Shown here in pieces: positions 21,071 to 32,047 of a DNA stretch of 32,638 nucleotides; position 1 is the first letter of the stretch, and every line of letters starts with the position of its first letter. Source of the stretch: Rhodospirillales bacterium (GTDB lineage: Bacteria; Pseudomonadota; Alphaproteobacteria; Acetobacterales; Acetobacteraceae); assembly GCA_947447625.1 (NCBI GenBank), contig CANFKS010000049.1, positions 1 through 32,638 of the forward strand, written 5' to 3'. The position numbers and the translations under genes are program-made. Under the pieces are notes generated by a model. It ran no database searches, was not told the DNA's origin, and worked only from the letters and a program-made list of their open reading frames with translations.

Positions 21071-22494
21071 GACCGTCGCACCGTCCCTTCCTGCAACGCC
21101 GCCAACTGCCCGGGCAATGCCGCAGCCCAAGCCGTGATGGTCCCCGCACCCAGGCAGATCACATAATCCCCGGGCTGGGCGATCGCATGCACCATCTCCG
21201 CCAAATGCTCAGGCCCCGGCAGCGCCACCACCGAGCGATGCCCCCGCGCCCGCAGCCCCTCGACCAGCGCATCCTTCGTCACCCCCGCGATCGGCGCCTC
21301 GCCGGCCGCATAGACATCGGCGACAATCACCGTACCCGCATCGTTCATGCAGGCACAAAAATCCGCGAACAACGACTGCAACCGGGTAAACCGGTGCGGC
21401 TGCACCACGGCAATCACATTGCGCGCCCCGGTCTGCCGCGCGGCCCGCAACACGGCCGTGATCTCCACCGGATGATGCCCGTAATCGTCGATCACCGTGA
21501 TCCCGCCGGCCTCGCCGGTCCGCGTGAAGCGCCGCTTGACGCCCTTGAACCCGAGCAGCGCGTTCTTCAACGTCTGCTCGTCGATATCCATCTCAAGCCC
21601 GATGGCGATCGCAGCCAGCGCGTTCTGCACATTGTGGCTGCCCAGCATCGGCAGCCGAAACCCCGGCATCAGCCGCGTCCGCCCGCGCTGGCGGTCCGTC
21701 ACGATCACCTCGAAGCTGGTGCCGTTCTTGTCCGGCACCATCCGATCCACCCGCACATCCGCCTGCGGGCTGAATCCATAGGTAATCACCCGCCGGTCCG
21801 CCATATGCGGGATCATCTGCTGCACCGCGGGATGATCCAGGCACAGCACCGCAAACCCATAGAACGGGATGTTCTGCACGAACTGGTAATACCCCTGCGT
21901 CATCGCCTCGCCGGTGCCCCAATGGTCCAGATGCTCCGGATCCATATTCGTCACCACGCAAATCGTCGCGGGCAGCCGCAGGAACGAGCCGTCGCTCTCA
22001 TCGGCCTCCACCACCATCCAATCGCCCGCACCGAGCCTGGTATTGGTGCCATAGGCATTGATGATGCCGCCATTGATCACGGTCGGGTCGAGATGCGCCG
22101 TCTCCAGCACGCAGGCGATCAGGCTCGTCGTCGTCGTCTTGCCATGCGTGCCCCCCACCGCGATCGCCCAGCGCAGCCGCATCAACTCCGCCAGCATCTC
22201 GGCCCGGCGCACCACCGGGATAAACCGCGCCCGCGCCGCCTTCACCTCGGGATTGTCGGCCTTCACCGCGGTGGAAACCACCACCACCTGCGCGCTGCCG
22301 ATATTCTCCGGCGCATGCCCCACCGCCACCGCGATGCCCGCCTCGCGCAGGCGCTTCACATTGGCGCTATCCGCGATATCGCTGCCCTGCACGCCATAGC
22401 CGAGATTGTGCAGCACCTCCGCAATCCCAGACATGCCGATCCCGCCGATCCCGACGAAATGAATGGTGCCGATCGTCAACGGCATCGCTCTCAT
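21067..22494 (-). CDS. murC: MurC, UDP-N-acetylmuramate--L-alanine ligase
   Basis: The 475-residue cytoplasmic ligase adds L-Ala to UDP-MurNAc. The N-terminal UDP-binding motif [17 protein letters not shown] (12-28), the ATP loop [13 protein letters not shown] (112-124), the [11 protein letters not shown] segment with the metal-binding acidic residues, the [10 protein letters not shown] motif and the C-terminal [10 protein letters not shown] are all typical of MurC. ATG 22494 overlaps the murG stop as ATGA; Met4 at 22485 is an alternative. Length matches the family. Confidence 0.97.
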   Translation of the reverse strand: MRAMPLTIGTIHFVGIGGIGMSGIAEVLHNLGYGVQGSDIADSANVKRLREAGIAVAVGHAPENIGSAQVVVVSTAVKADNPEVKAARARFIPVVRRAEMLAELMRLRWAIAVGGTHGKTTTTSLIACVLETAHLDPTVINGGIINAYGTNTRLGAGDWMVVEADESDGSFLRLPATICVVTNMDPEHLDHWGTGEAMTQGYYQFVQNIPFYGFAVLCLDHPAVQQMIPHMADRRVITYGFSPQADVRVDRMVPDKNGTSFEVIVTDRQRGRTRLMPGFRLPMLGSHNVQNALAAIAIGLEMDIDEQTLKNALLGFKGVKRRFTRTGEAGGITVIDDYGHHPVEITAVLRAARQTGARNVIAVVQPHRFTRLQSLFADFCACMNDAGTVIVADVYAAGEAPIAGVTKDALVEGLRARGHRSVVALPGPEHLAEMVHAIAQPGDYVICLGAGTITAWAAALPGQLAALQEGTVRRS

Positions 22495-23594
22495 GACACT
22501 CTCCCCGCGGCAAGCCGCTCCACCGCGTCAGCCAACACCGCCGCCGCGTCTGCCCTGCCGCACGAAGCCGCCCGCGCCGCCGCCTGCGCAAGCCCGGCCG
22601 GATCGGCCAGCACCTGGTTCAGTTTTTCCGCCAGCACCTGGGCCGTCAGCCCCGCCTGCGCCATCACCCACGCCCCGCTTGCATCAGCGAGCGCGCGCGC
22701 ATTGGCGGTTTGATGGTCATCGATCGCACTGGGCAACGGCACCAGCACCGAAGGCCGCCCCGCCACCGCGAGTTCCGCCACCGACGACGCCCCGGCCCGC
22801 GATATCACCAGATGCGCCGCCGCCAACCGCCGCGCCACATCGCCAAAAAACGGCGCCAACTCGGCCGCAATCCCGCCCGCCGCATACGCCGCCCGCACCC
22901 GCTCGATATCCTCCACCCGGCATTGCTGCACCACATCGAGCCGCCCCCGCAGCCCCTCCGGCAACAGCCCAAGCGCCGGCGGCACCACATCGCTGAACAC
23001 CCGCGCCCCCAATGACCCCCCCAGCACCAGCAGCGCAATCCGCGCGCCCGGCGCCGCATAACCCTGCCCCGCCAGCGCCATCACAGGCGGGCGCACCGGA
23101 TTGCCGGTAACCTGGCTGGGCACACAAGCCGGCACCTTGGCCGTATCGGCATGGCTCAACGCCAGCAGGTCCGCATGCGCCCCCAGCCACCGGTTGGCGC
23201 GGCCCATCACCGCGTTCTGCTCATGCAATATCACCGCCGGCCGCCGCCGCATGAAGCGCGCCGCCAGCACCGGCGCCACCGACGGATACCCGCCAAACCC
23301 GACGATCGCCGCCGCCTTGACCTGCCCCAGCAGCCGGCTCGCCTGCACCGTCCCGCGCGCCAGCGCCGCAAACGCCTGCGCCGCCTTCGCCGCACCCCGC
23401 CCCGCGATCCCCGCGCCCGCCAGCACAAACCGCTCGCAGCCCTCGAACGCCGGCGACACCAACCCGCCCGAGCGCGCATCCGTCATCAGCACAATCCGAT
23501 GCCCCCTCGCCCGCAACACCGCCGCCAGCGCCTCGGCCGGAAAAAAATGCCCCCCCGTGCCGCCGGCCGCGATCACAATGGTGCACGGTGTCAC
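22491..23594 (-). CDS. murG: MurG, lipid II-forming GlcNAc transferase
   Basis: This 367-residue peripheral membrane GT-B enzyme transfers GlcNAc from UDP-GlcNAc to lipid I. GTG 23594 ([20 protein letters not shown]) overlaps the ftsW stop as GTGA and puts the first glycine-rich loop at residues 10-15, as in all MurG proteins. The frame reaching 23873 adds about 90 low-complexity residues antisense-like to ftsW and is rejected. The second motifs [29 protein letters not shown] and [12 protein letters not shown] with the H-x2-NA region ([11 protein letters not shown]) are present. The order ftsW-murG-murC is standard for the class. Confidence 0.96.
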   Translation of the reverse strand: MTPCTIVIAAGGTGGHFFPAEALAAVLRARGHRIVLMTDARSGGLVSPAFEGCERFVLAGAGIAGRGAAKAAQAFAALARGTVQASRLLGQVKAAAIVGFGGYPSVAPVLAARFMRRRPAVILHEQNAVMGRANRWLGAHADLLALSHADTAKVPACVPSQVTGNPVRPPVMALAGQGYAAPGARIALLVLGGSLGARVFSDVVPPALGLLPEGLRGRLDVVQQCRVEDIERVRAAYAAGGIAAELAPFFGDVARRLAAAHLVISRAGASSVAELAVAGRPSVLVPLPSAIDDHQTANARALADASGAWVMAQAGLTAQVLAEKLNQVLADPAGLAQAAARAASCGRADAAAVLADAVERLAAGRVS

Positions 23595-24724
23595 GTCGTC
23601 TCCCCCGGATGCCGCCGCCGCGTCAGCGCCAGCAGCATCCCCATCCCCACCGCCACCGCCACCGCCGATGACCCGCCATAGGAAATAAACGGCAACGTCA
23701 TCCCCTTGGTCGGCATCAGATGCACCGTCGTCGCGAGATTGACCAGCGCCTGCAACCCGAACCCCGCCGCCAGCCCCGCCGTGGCCAGCAGCACGAACGG
23801 ATCCTGCTCCTCGCGCACCCGCTTGAACCCGCGCAGCACAATGAACGCAAACGTCGCAATCACCGCCATGCACACCAGCATGCCGAACTCCTCCCCCACC
23901 ACGGCAAACACGAAATCAGCATGCACATCGGGGATCACATCCTTCACCCGCCCCTCGCCCGGCCCCCGCCCCAACAGCCCGCCACTGCCGAACGCCTCCA
24001 GCGCAAGCTTCACCTGGTAGTTCCCGGGCCGCGTGATATCGAGAAAATCCATCACCCGGCGATGCACGTGATCCACCAGCAGAAACGCCGCCGTCCCCCC
24101 CGCAACAATCAGCGCCCCGAACAGCCCCACCACAGCCAGCGGCAGGCCCGAGATGAACAACTGGAAAAACAACGCCCCCAGCACCACGCCCAGCATCCCG
24201 TAATCCGGCTGCAACTTCAGCAGCAGCGCGATCACGCCGAACACCCCAAGCGTCAGGATCACCCCCGGAAACCCCCGGAGCCGCCGCCCCTCCGCAATCA
24301 GCCACGCCGCCGTCACCGCAAAAAACGGCTTGAGAAACTCGCTCGGCTGCAAACTCATGCCGGGTAACGCGATCCAGCGCCGCGCGCCCTTGATCTCGGT
24401 GCCCACCACCATCGTCGCCGCCGTCATCAGGATCGCGATGACACACCCCGCCACCGCCACCCGCCGCACCCCGCGCGGCGACAGCAAACTCACCGCCAGC
24501 ACAATCGCCGCCGCCACCGTCAGAAACACCACCTGCTTGACGATGAACAAGTCCCGCGCATGCTCCGCCCCCCGCGAAATCCGCTCCGCCACCGCCGGCG
24601 AGGCCGCCAGCATCATAATATAGCCCACCCCGATCAGCCCGATGATCGCAGCCAGCGTCCAGCGATCGACCGTCCACCACCAGCGCCCGAGGATCGTGGT
24701 ATCCGCACGCGACAACGCCGCCAT
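23591..24724 (-). CDS. ftsW: FtsW, septal peptidoglycan glycosyltransferase (SEDS)
   Basis: The 377-residue polytopic protein has about ten hydrophobic segments and the SEDS hallmarks: KGARRWIALPGMSLQPSEFLK, LQPDYGM, the large periplasmic loop with GSGGLLGRGPGEGRVKDVIPD, HADFVFAVVGEEFG, and near the end KGMTLPFISYGGSS. FtsW polymerises lipid II at the septum together with the transpeptidase FtsI, encoded five genes upstream. ATG 24724 overlaps the murD stop by one base (TGATG). The TTG one codon earlier (24727) is a less likely start. Confidence 0.96.
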   Translation of the reverse strand: MAALSRADTTILGRWWWTVDRWTLAAIIGLIGVGYIMMLAASPAVAERISRGAEHARDLFIVKQVVFLTVAAAIVLAVSLLSPRGVRRVAVAGCVIAILMTAATMVVGTEIKGARRWIALPGMSLQPSEFLKPFFAVTAAWLIAEGRRLRGFPGVILTLGVFGVIALLLKLQPDYGMLGVVLGALFFQLFISGLPLAVVGLFGALIVAGGTAAFLLVDHVHRRVMDFLDITRPGNYQVKLALEAFGSGGLLGRGPGEGRVKDVIPDVHADFVFAVVGEEFGMLVCMAVIATFAFIVLRGFKRVREEQDPFVLLATAGLAAGFGLQALVNLATTVHLMPTKGMTLPFISYGGSSAVAVAVGMGMLLALTRRRHPGETT

Positions 24725-26094
24725 CAAACCCCCTCCCCAGCAGCAATCGCCCGCACCCGGTCACGGAACACATCGCCGCGCTGGTCAAAACCGGTAAACT
24801 GGTCCCACGACGCACACGCCGGCGACAGCAACACCACCGGCGCCACCCCCGCCTGCGCCGCTGCCCACGCCGCCCCCGTCGCCGCCTCCAGCGTGCCGAC
24901 AATCCGGTGCTCAACCCCCGCCGCCGCCAGCGTCGCCGCCAATGCCGGCGCATCCCGCCCGATCAGCAGCGCCAACGCCACGCGCGGAAACCACGGCGCC
25001 AGCGGCGCAATCCCGCCCTCCTTGGCCTGCCCCCCCGCAATCCAGATCACCCGCTCGTAACAGCCGAGCGCCCAGGCCGTGCTGTCCGCGTTGGTCGCCT
25101 TGCTGTCATTGACGAACCGCACGCCGCGTATCGTGCCGACATTTTCCTGCCGATGCGCCAATCCCGGATACGTCCGGATCCCCTCCGCAATCGCCTCGCG
25201 CGCAATCCCCAGCGCCCCCGCCATCGCCGCCGCCGCGGCGGCGTTCTGCGCATTATGCGCCCCCGGCAGCGCCATCGCCGCTGCCATATCCGCAATCACC
25301 CCGGCACCATCGACCAGCCGCGCGCCATCCCCCCGCACATCCGCAGGCCCAGCCCCCGAAACCGTCACCACCCGAACGCCGCCCACCCGCAACGCCGCCG
25401 CCATCTCCCGCGACAGCGCATCATCCACCCCCACCACCGCCGTATCGCCGCCGCCGCACCGATCGAAAATCGCCCGCTTCGCCATCGCATACCCGGCCAT
25501 GTCGCCATGCCGGTCGATATGGTCAGCACTGAGATTGAGCATGCAGGCCGTATCGAACCGCACCGTGGCCAACCGCTCCAGCATGTAGGACGACATCTCC
25601 AGCACATACACCCCGTCATCCCCGAGCCAGGGCAGCGCCAAACCCGGCGTCCCCAGATTCCCCCCCGCCGCCACCGGCCGCCCCGCAACCCCCACGATAT
25701 GCGCCAGCAGCGCCGTCGTGGTCGACTTGCCGTTCGTCCCCGTGATCCCCGCAAACCGCGCCTTGGACCCTGAAGCCCGCACCGCGCGATACAACAAATC
25801 CACATCCGACAGGATCGCCACCCCCGCCGCCAGCGCCCGCACCGCCGCCGGATGCGCCTGGGCAAACCGATGCGCAATCCCCGGCGACAGCACCAGCGCC
25901 GCAAGCCCGTCCATCACAGGTTCCGCCACCACGAGCCCCTCCGCCGCCGCCGCCGCCCGCGCCGGCGCAGCATCGTCCCACACCGTCACCCCGGCCCCCA
26001 GCGCCACCAGCGCGCGCGCCGCCGGCAGCCCCATCCGCCCCAGCCCGAGCACGGCAAAGCGCAGCCCCGCGAAGGTGGCGGCTGAAAAACTCAT
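24724..26094 (-). CDS. murD: MurD, UDP-N-acetylmuramoyl-L-alanine--D-glutamate ligase
   Basis: The 456-residue cytoplasmic ligase adds D-Glu to UDP-MurNAc-L-Ala. ATG 26094 ([10 protein letters not shown]) overlaps the mraY stop as ATGA. The N-terminal Rossmann motif [16 protein letters not shown] (14-29), the ATP loop [14 protein letters not shown] (116-129), [20 protein letters not shown], and the C-terminal [13 protein letters not shown] and [12 protein letters not shown] motifs all fit MurD. Alanine content is unusually high but follows the GC bias of the whole window. Confidence 0.96.
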   Translation of the reverse strand: MSFSAATFAGLRFAVLGLGRMGLPAARALVALGAGVTVWDDAAPARAAAAAEGLVVAEPVMDGLAALVLSPGIAHRFAQAHPAAVRALAAGVAILSDVDLLYRAVRASGSKARFAGITGTNGKSTTTALLAHIVGVAGRPVAAGGNLGTPGLALPWLGDDGVYVLEMSSYMLERLATVRFDTACMLNLSADHIDRHGDMAGYAMAKRAIFDRCGGGDTAVVGVDDALSREMAAALRVGGVRVVTVSGAGPADVRGDGARLVDGAGVIADMAAAMALPGAHNAQNAAAAAAMAGALGIAREAIAEGIRTYPGLAHRQENVGTIRGVRFVNDSKATNADSTAWALGCYERVIWIAGGQAKEGGIAPLAPWFPRVALALLIGRDAPALAATLAAAGVEHRIVGTLEAATGAAWAAAQAGVAPVVLLSPACASWDQFTGFDQRGDVFRDRVRAIAAGEGV

Positions 26095-27176
26095 CGGATT
26101 TTCAACGTCCCAAGCCCGACCAGCGCCAGGATCATGGCAATGATCCAAAACCGGATCACGATCGTCGGCTCCGACCACCCTTTCTTCTCGAAATGATGGT
26201 GCAGCGGCGCCATCAGAAACACCCGCCGGCCCGTCCGCTTATACCAGAACACCTGGATGATGACCGAAACCGTCTCCACCACAAACAACCCGCCCACGAT
26301 GAACAGCACGATCTCGTGCTTCACCGCGACCGCCACCGCCCCCAGCGCCCCGCCCAACGCGAGGGACCCGGTATCGCCCATGAACACCGCCGCCGGCGGC
26401 GCATTGAACCACAAAAACCCGAGCCCCGCCCCGATCAGCGCCGAACAGAACACCGACAACTCGCCCACCCCCGCCACCGGATGCAACTGCAGGTAATCCG
26501 CGAACACCCGGTTGCCGACCAGATACGCGATCAGCGCAAACACCCCCGCCGCGATGATCGTCGGCACAATCGCCAACCCATCCAACCCATCCGTCAAATT
26601 CACCGCATTGGATGACCCCAGCATCACGAACATCCCGAACAACGGGAACGCAAAGCCGAGCGGCACCAGCAACTCCTTGAACACCGGCAACGCCAGCCCC
26701 GTCCCCAGCGCCCCCTTGGTCAGATAAGCGATCCAAACGCTCGCCCCGAGCCCGAGCACCGCCTGCAACACCAGCTTGCTGCGGCCGGACAACCCGCGAA
26801 AATCAGCCTTGGACAACTTGATATAGTCATCCACAAACCCGATCGCCCCATATCCCAGCGTCAGAAACAACACCGCCCACACATAGCCGTTGCGCAAATC
26901 CGCCCACAGCAGCGTCGAGACCGTCAGCGCCGAGAGGATCAGCACGCCCCCCATCGTCGGCGTGCCCTTCTTCTCGATCAGATGCCGCTCCGGCCCGTCC
27001 GGACGGATCGGCTGCCCGCCGCGCTGCACGGATTTCAGCCAGCGGATCAACGCCGGCCCCAGCAGCAGGCTCATCACCAGCGCCGTGATGCAGGCCGCCC
27101 CCGAGCGGAACGTGAGATACCGGAACAGGTTGAACAATATCAACTGGTCCGAAAGACGCGCCAGGTTGATCAGCAT
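26091..27176 (-). CDS. mraY: MraY, phospho-MurNAc-pentapeptide translocase
   Basis: This 361-residue integral membrane enzyme with about ten spans attaches phospho-MurNAc-pentapeptide to undecaprenyl phosphate, giving lipid I. The signature [10 protein letters not shown], the aspartate-rich GFVDDYIKL that helps bind Mg2+, [13 protein letters not shown] and the C-terminal [14 protein letters not shown] motifs are all intact. ATG 27176 overlaps the murF stop by one base (TGATG). Length and motifs are normal. Confidence 0.97.
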   Translation of the reverse strand: MLINLARLSDQLILFNLFRYLTFRSGAACITALVMSLLLGPALIRWLKSVQRGGQPIRPDGPERHLIEKKGTPTMGGVLILSALTVSTLLWADLRNGYVWAVLFLTLGYGAIGFVDDYIKLSKADFRGLSGRSKLVLQAVLGLGASVWIAYLTKGALGTGLALPVFKELLVPLGFAFPLFGMFVMLGSSNAVNLTDGLDGLAIVPTIIAAGVFALIAYLVGNRVFADYLQLHPVAGVGELSVFCSALIGAGLGFLWFNAPPAAVFMGDTGSLALGGALGAVAVAVKHEIVLFIVGGLFVVETVSVIIQVFWYKRTGRRVFLMAPLHHHFEKKGWSEPTIVIRFWIIAMILALVGLGTLKIR

Positions 27177-28567
27177 CAGCGCGCCTCCAAATGCCCGTTC
27201 GGGCGGCTGCGAACGGGAGAAATCGCCTCGATCGCCTCGACAATCACCTGCATCTTGCTGCCAAGACTGCCCTTCACCAGCACCGCATCCCCCGGACGCA
27301 GCGCCGCGGCGACGAGGGGCGCGAGCGCCGCCGAATCGGCCGCATGCGCCCCCCGCCGCACCGCGCCAATGCCGTCATACGCATGGCGCATCAAGGGCCC
27401 GCAGGTGAACACCAGATCCGCGACCGCCTCGACATCGGCCGCCAGCCCCGCATGCGCGCCCGGCCCGGCCGCGCCCAACTCCCGCATATCCCCCAACACC
27501 ACCACGCGGCGCGCGGCACTCTGCAGTGCCAACACCGCGAGCGCAGCACGCACCGCCACCGGCGAGGCATTATAGCTCTCATCCAGCAGCACCGCCGAAC
27601 CACCGTGCAGCCCGATCTCCCGCCGCGCCCCCCGCCCGGCCACCGGCGCAAACCCCGCCAAAGCCGCCGCCGCCGCCGCCGCATCGAGCCCAAGCGCCAC
27701 CGCAGCCAACACCGCCCCGGTCGCGTTCATCGCCATATGCGCCCCCGGCGCAGCCAGCCGCGTCATCACCACCCGCCCACCGATCTCGATCGCCACATCC
27801 GCGCCGCCCTCATCCGATTGCGCCCCCACCAGACGCGCCGCCGCGCTTGTGCGCCCGAACGTCAACGCCCCCGGCACCATCAGCCGCCCCGCCATCGGCC
27901 CATCCGCCGGCACCACCAACACCCCGCCCGGCTCCAGCCCCGCGCGGATCGACAATTTCTCATCCGCGATCGCCTCGATGCTGCCGAGATACCCGATATG
28001 CACCGGCGCAATCGCCGTGATCAGCGCCACATGGGGCCGCGCCATGCGCGCCAGCGGCGCAATTTCGCCCGCATGGTTCATGCCGAGTTCAATCACCGCA
28101 TACGCCGCCGCCGGATCCAGCCGCGCCAATGTCAGCGGCACGCCCCAGTGATTGTTGAGCGAAGCCAGCGCCGCCGACGTCAGCCCATGCGAAGAGAGGA
28201 TCTGCCGCAGCATCTCCTTGGTCGTCGTCTTGCCGACACTGCCGGTCACCGCGACCACCCGCCCGCCAAACCGTGCCCGCCCGTACTGCCCAAGCCGGCG
28301 CAACCCATCCATCGTATCGCCCACCAGCAGCAGCGGCGCCCCTTCGAGCCCCGGCGGCACATGATGCACCATCGCCCCCGCCGCTCCCGCAGCCAGCGCG
28401 CGCGCCACATGCGCATGCCCATCGCCGTTCTCGCCAACCAGGGCCACAAACAAATCCCCCGCCACCAGGCTGCGCGTATCGATCGACACCCCATCCGCAT
28501 CGAACGCCCGCGCCATCCGCCCGGACGTCGCCGCCACCAGATCCGACGCCCACCACATCGCGCTCAC
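27176..28567 (-). CDS. murF: MurF, UDP-MurNAc-tripeptide--D-Ala-D-Ala ligase
   Basis: The 463-residue cytoplasmic ligase joins D-Ala-D-Ala (made by Ddl) to the tripeptide. It has an N-terminal UDP-binding domain with [17 protein letters not shown] (27-43), the ATP loop [11 protein letters not shown] (109-119), [20 protein letters not shown], and the C-terminal [17 protein letters not shown] and VLGDMREL segments. The start is GTG 28567, which overlaps the murE stop as GTGA; the ATG three codons later (28558) is an alternative. The last 15 residues are an unremarkable basic tail. Confidence 0.96.
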   Translation of the reverse strand: MSAMWWASDLVAATSGRMARAFDADGVSIDTRSLVAGDLFVALVGENGDGHAHVARALAAGAAGAMVHHVPPGLEGAPLLLVGDTMDGLRRLGQYGRARFGGRVVAVTGSVGKTTTKEMLRQILSSHGLTSAALASLNNHWGVPLTLARLDPAAAYAVIELGMNHAGEIAPLARMARPHVALITAIAPVHIGYLGSIEAIADEKLSIRAGLEPGGVLVVPADGPMAGRLMVPGALTFGRTSAAARLVGAQSDEGGADVAIEIGGRVVMTRLAAPGAHMAMNATGAVLAAVALGLDAAAAAAALAGFAPVAGRGARREIGLHGGSAVLLDESYNASPVAVRAALAVLALQSAARRVVVLGDMRELGAAGPGAHAGLAADVEAVADLVFTCGPLMRHAYDGIGAVRRGAHAADSAALAPLVAAALRPGDAVLVKGSLGSKMQVIVEAIEAISPVRSRPNGHLEAR

Positions 28568-30012
28568 ACTCCACCCCCCGCCAAACGACGCACTGTCGCC
28601 ACATCATCGAACGGCAAGGTCTGCCCGCCGATCGTCTGTCCCTGCTCATGGCCCTTGCCCGCCACCACCAGCACATCCCCCGCCCCCAGCACCGACAACC
28701 CCGCCGCAATCGCCTCCGCCCGATCCCCGATCTCCCGCGCCGCCGGACAGCCCGCCCGCACCGCAGCACGGATCGCCGCCGGATTCTCGCCGCGCGGATT
28801 GTCGTCCGTCACAATCACCTGATCCGCCAGCCGCGCCGCCACCGCCCCCATCAACGGCCGCTTGCCCCGATCCCGATCGCCCCCCGCGCCAAACACCACC
28901 ACCACCTGCCCCGCCGCATGCGGCCGCAACGCCAGCAACAACCGCTCCAAGGCATCCGGCGTATGGGCATAATCGACATAAACCCCAGCCCCATTGTCGA
29001 GCCGCACCGCAAGTTCCATCCGCCCGCGCACCCCGCGCAACCCGCCGAGATTCTGCAACGCATCCGACAACCCCGTCGCCCCCGCCAGCGCCGCCGCCAC
29101 CAGCACATTGTCCGCCTGGAACCGCCCGGGCAGCCTGATCTCGATCTCCTGCGTCACGCCCTCGCAGCGCAGCGTCAACGCCTGCCCATCCGCCAGCGGC
29201 ACCGCGCGCAGCAAATCGATCGTCGCCCCGCCCTCCCCCACTTCGATCATCTCCAGCCGCCGCCGCGCCGCAATCGCCCGCAACGCCGCCGCCGTCCCGG
29301 CATCGAGCGCCGTCGAGGCCACCGCCGCCGCCCCTTCCGGCACCAGCTCGCTGAACAGCCGCAGCTTGGCCGTCCGATACGCCGCCATCGCGCCGTGATA
29401 ATCCAGATGATCCCGTGTCAGGTTGGTGAACGCCGCCGCCGCCAGCCGCACCCCATCGAGCCGGAACTGGTCGAGCCCATGCGATGACGCCTCCATCGCC
29501 GCCCGCTCCACCCCGCCTTGCGCCAGCGCCGCCAACATCCCCGCCAGCGCCACCGGATCGGGCGTCGTCAGCCCCGGCCCCGCCGGAAACCCCGGCGCAG
29601 TCAAGCCCAGCGTCCCCAAACTCGCCGCCTTCTGCCCCGCCAGCACCGCCAATTGCCGATAGAAATCGACCGTGCTGGTCTTGCCGTTGGTCCCCGTTAC
29701 CGCCACCACCACATCGGGCTGCGCACCGGCGAGCGCACTCGCGGCCTGCGCAAACCGCCGCCGCGGCTGCGGATCGACCAACAATGGCACCGCCGGCACC
29801 CCCGCCGGCCACACCGTCCCGACCGGCGCCAACACCGCCACGGCACCGCGACGCACCGCCTCGCCGATAAAATCCCGCCCATCCAGCAGCGCCCCCGGCA
29901 ATGCCGCGAACACCATCCCAGGCCCCACCGCCCGGCTGTCCGCCGTCACGCCGCGGATCCCGAGTCCGGCGGCTTCAGGCCAGATCTCGCAGAGGGAGGC
30001 CGGACAATACAT
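28564..30012 (-). CDS. murE: MurE, UDP-MurNAc-dipeptide--meso-diaminopimelate ligase
   Basis: The 482-residue ligase adds the third residue of the stem peptide. ATG 30012 lies 4 nt after the ftsI stop and restores the family N-terminus (GIRGVTADSRAVGPGMVFAALPG). Longer frames run through ftsI and are rejected. The ATP loop TGTNGKTST (106-114), TTPDP, EASSHGL, TNLTRDHLDYHG and AKLRLFSEL, with the lysine usually carbamylated, are present. The motif DNPRGENP (DNPR type) indicates meso-diaminopimelate rather than lysine as substrate, as expected for a Gram-negative bacterium. GAGG in front of the ATG is only 2 nt away, so translation probably relies on coupling to ftsI. Confidence 0.96.
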   Translation of the reverse strand: MYCPASLCEIWPEAAGLGIRGVTADSRAVGPGMVFAALPGALLDGRDFIGEAVRRGAVAVLAPVGTVWPAGVPAVPLLVDPQPRRRFAQAASALAGAQPDVVVAVTGTNGKTSTVDFYRQLAVLAGQKAASLGTLGLTAPGFPAGPGLTTPDPVALAGMLAALAQGGVERAAMEASSHGLDQFRLDGVRLAAAAFTNLTRDHLDYHGAMAAYRTAKLRLFSELVPEGAAAVASTALDAGTAAALRAIAARRRLEMIEVGEGGATIDLLRAVPLADGQALTLRCEGVTQEIEIRLPGRFQADNVLVAAALAGATGLSDALQNLGGLRGVRGRMELAVRLDNGAGVYVDYAHTPDALERLLLALRPHAAGQVVVVFGAGGDRDRGKRPLMGAVAARLADQVIVTDDNPRGENPAAIRAAVRAGCPAAREIGDRAEAIAAGLSVLGAGDVLVVAGKGHEQGQTIGGQTLPFDDVATVRRLAGGGV

Positions 30013-30016
30013 GACC

Positions 30017-32047
30017 TCAGCGAACCGCGAGCACTTGCGCCGGCGCCGGCCCCACCGCCGGCTTTGGCGGCGGCGGCGGTGTCGTCGTCGCGCGCGGCGC
30101 AGCCGGCGCCGGATTGGCCGCCATCGGCGCCCCCCCCGCAACCGGTGGCTGCCCCACCGGTTGACCGGGCGACGGCTTGGCCCAAGCCGGCCGCCCCGGT
30201 TGCAGCGGAATGGACAGCGCGGCATTGATCGCGGGCGCATTGGCGATATCGGGCAACATCTCCAGCATCGGCCCGATCTTCGCCACCACCCGCCCCGCCG
30301 CCGGCGCACTCACCGCCCCCGCCGTCGAATACCCGCCCGTGCTCGCATTGCCATGCGGCTCGTCGAGCATCATATAGACCGCATAGCGCGGCGCATTCAT
30401 CGGAAACGCGCTCATGAAGGCCGACACATTGACCTTCTTGTTGTAGCCGTGATGCGAAATCTTCTCCGCCGTCCCGGTCTTGCCGCCAATGTAGTAGCCC
30501 GGCACCTCGGCCAGCTTGCCATACCCCTCCGTCACCACCACGCGCATCAGCTTGCGCATGATGTCCGACGTCTGCTGCTGCATCACCCGGATCCCTTCGC
30601 GCGGCGGCGCCTCCGCCTCGCCGGCCACCAGGGTCGGGCGATAATACGTCCCGCCATTCGAAATCGCCGCCGTCCCCGCCACCACATGCAGCGGCGAGAC
30701 CGAGATGCCATGCCCGAACCCGATCGTCATCGTCGCGATCTGCTTCCAGTTTGACGCTCCCGGCGCCTGCGGATGCGCCGCCTCCGGCAACTCGATGCCA
30801 AGCTTGGACAGCATCCCCATCCGGTCCATCCACAGCCGCTGCTTCTCGCCCCCCACCGCCTCAGCCATCCGCGCAGCCCCGATATTGGACGAATACGCCA
30901 CGATCTCCGGCACATACAGCCAGCGATGCTTGCCGCCCTCGAAGTCCTTGATCGTGAACCGCCCGATATGGATCGGCGCCGAGGCATCGAACCCGTTCCA
31001 GATATTGACGGTCCCGCTGTCGAGCGCCAGCGCCGCATCCTGCAACTTGAACGTCGAGCCAGGCTCGTAGATCCCTGCCACGGTGCGGTTGAACCGCGAA
31101 TCCGGCGCAGCCCTGCCCAGCGCGTTCGCGTCGTAATCCGGCAGACTCACCATCGCGATCACCTCGCCCGTGCGCACATCCATCACGATCCCGGCCCCCC
31201 CGATCGCGTTGAACTCGCCCATCGCCCGCGACAACTCGTCGCGCACCACCGCCTGCACCTTGGCATCGAGCGAGAGCTTCAACGGCGCCGGATTGCTCGC
31301 CAGCCGCTTGTTGAAAAACAACTCGACCCCGGCCGAGCCCTGCCCATCGACTGTCACCCCGCCCAGCACATGCGCCGCCACGTTGCCGAGCGGATAATGC
31401 CGCTGCTCGGTTTCCTCGAACTCGACGCCGACAATGCCCAGCGCATTGATCGCCATCTGCTCCTTCGGCGTCACCCGATGCGCGATATAAACAAACTTGC
31501 TCCGCTCATCCGCCAGCCGCCGCGCAATATCAGCCACATCCAGCCGCGGCAGAATCGCCTTGAGCTTCAGCACCGCGTCCTGCGCATCGATCATCTTGCC
31601 CGGCACGGCAAACACATTGGCCGTCGGCAACGACACCGCGAGGATCGTCCCCCGCCGGTCCGTGATCGTCGCCCGCCCCTTGCGCAACCCGTAATCCACC
31701 GCCATCGGCGCCGGCATCGCGCCAGCCGGCAAAGGCGGCGGAATCGGCTCCGGCCGCCGCGCCTGCGCCACCGGCCGCGGCGTCATCGGCTCGATCACCG
31801 TCGCATCCGCAAGCTTCAAACCAACCAGCGCGAACAGCACCGTGAACACAATGCCCGCCACCCTCAGCCGCTTTTGCATCACCTGCTGCGCCGGATCGGC
31901 CGGGCTGTCCGAAAACCGGAACCGCTCCACCCGCAACACCGAGGCCGAAGCCGGCGCGCCGCGCGAACGCACCAAACGCTCCCGCTTCGCCGCCTCCGGC
32001 CCGGACCCAGCCTGCGAGGCGCCAGCCGGCCCGGCAGGATCGCTCAT
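30017..32047 (-). CDS. ftsI: FtsI/PBP3, septal peptidoglycan transpeptidase
   Basis: The 676-residue class B penicillin-binding protein cross-links septal peptidoglycan with FtsW as polymerase partner. A basic cytoplasmic tail (1-58) precedes one transmembrane span (about 62-83). A Pro-rich segment (about 86-116) leads into the pedestal domain, which begins with GRATITDRRGTILA. The transpeptidase domain has the catalytic Ser331 in STFK (331-334), SSN (386-388) and KTG (523-525). After about residue 605 a Pro/Ala-rich tail of some 70 residues follows, ending in VLAVR, longer than in E. coli. ATG 32047 overlaps the upstream gene as ATGA (32044-32047). The catalytic assignment is secure; the role of the tail is unknown. 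Confidence 0.96.
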   Translation of the reverse strand: MSDPAGPAGASQAGSGPEAAKRERLVRSRGAPASASVLRVERFRFSDSPADPAQQVMQKRLRVAGIVFTVLFALVGLKLADATVIEPMTPRPVAQARRPEPIPPPLPAGAMPAPMAVDYGLRKGRATITDRRGTILAVSLPTANVFAVPGKMIDAQDAVLKLKAILPRLDVADIARRLADERSKFVYIAHRVTPKEQMAINALGIVGVEFEETEQRHYPLGNVAAHVLGGVTVDGQGSAGVELFFNKRLASNPAPLKLSLDAKVQAVVRDELSRAMGEFNAIGGAGIVMDVRTGEVIAMVSLPDYDANALGRAAPDSRFNRTVAGIYEPGSTFKLQDAALALDSGTVNIWNGFDASAPIHIGRFTIKDFEGGKHRWLYVPEIVAYSSNIGAARMAEAVGGEKQRLWMDRMGMLSKLGIELPEAAHPQAPGASNWKQIATMTIGFGHGISVSPLHVVAGTAAISNGGTYYRPTLVAGEAEAPPREGIRVMQQQTSDIMRKLMRVVVTEGYGKLAEVPGYYIGGKTGTAEKISHHGYNKKVNVSAFMSAFPMNAPRYAVYMMLDEPHGNASTGGYSTAGAVSAPAAGRVVAKIGPMLEMLPDIANAPAINAALSIPLQPGRPAWAKPSPGQPVGQPPVAGGAPMAANPAPAAPRATTTPPPPPKPAVGPAPAQVLAVR

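Noticed and set aside
23595-23873. About 93-residue N-terminal extension of murG
   Set aside because: Gly/Ala-rich sequence overlapping ftsW. The GTG at 23594 gives the normal MurG start and a GTGA overlap.
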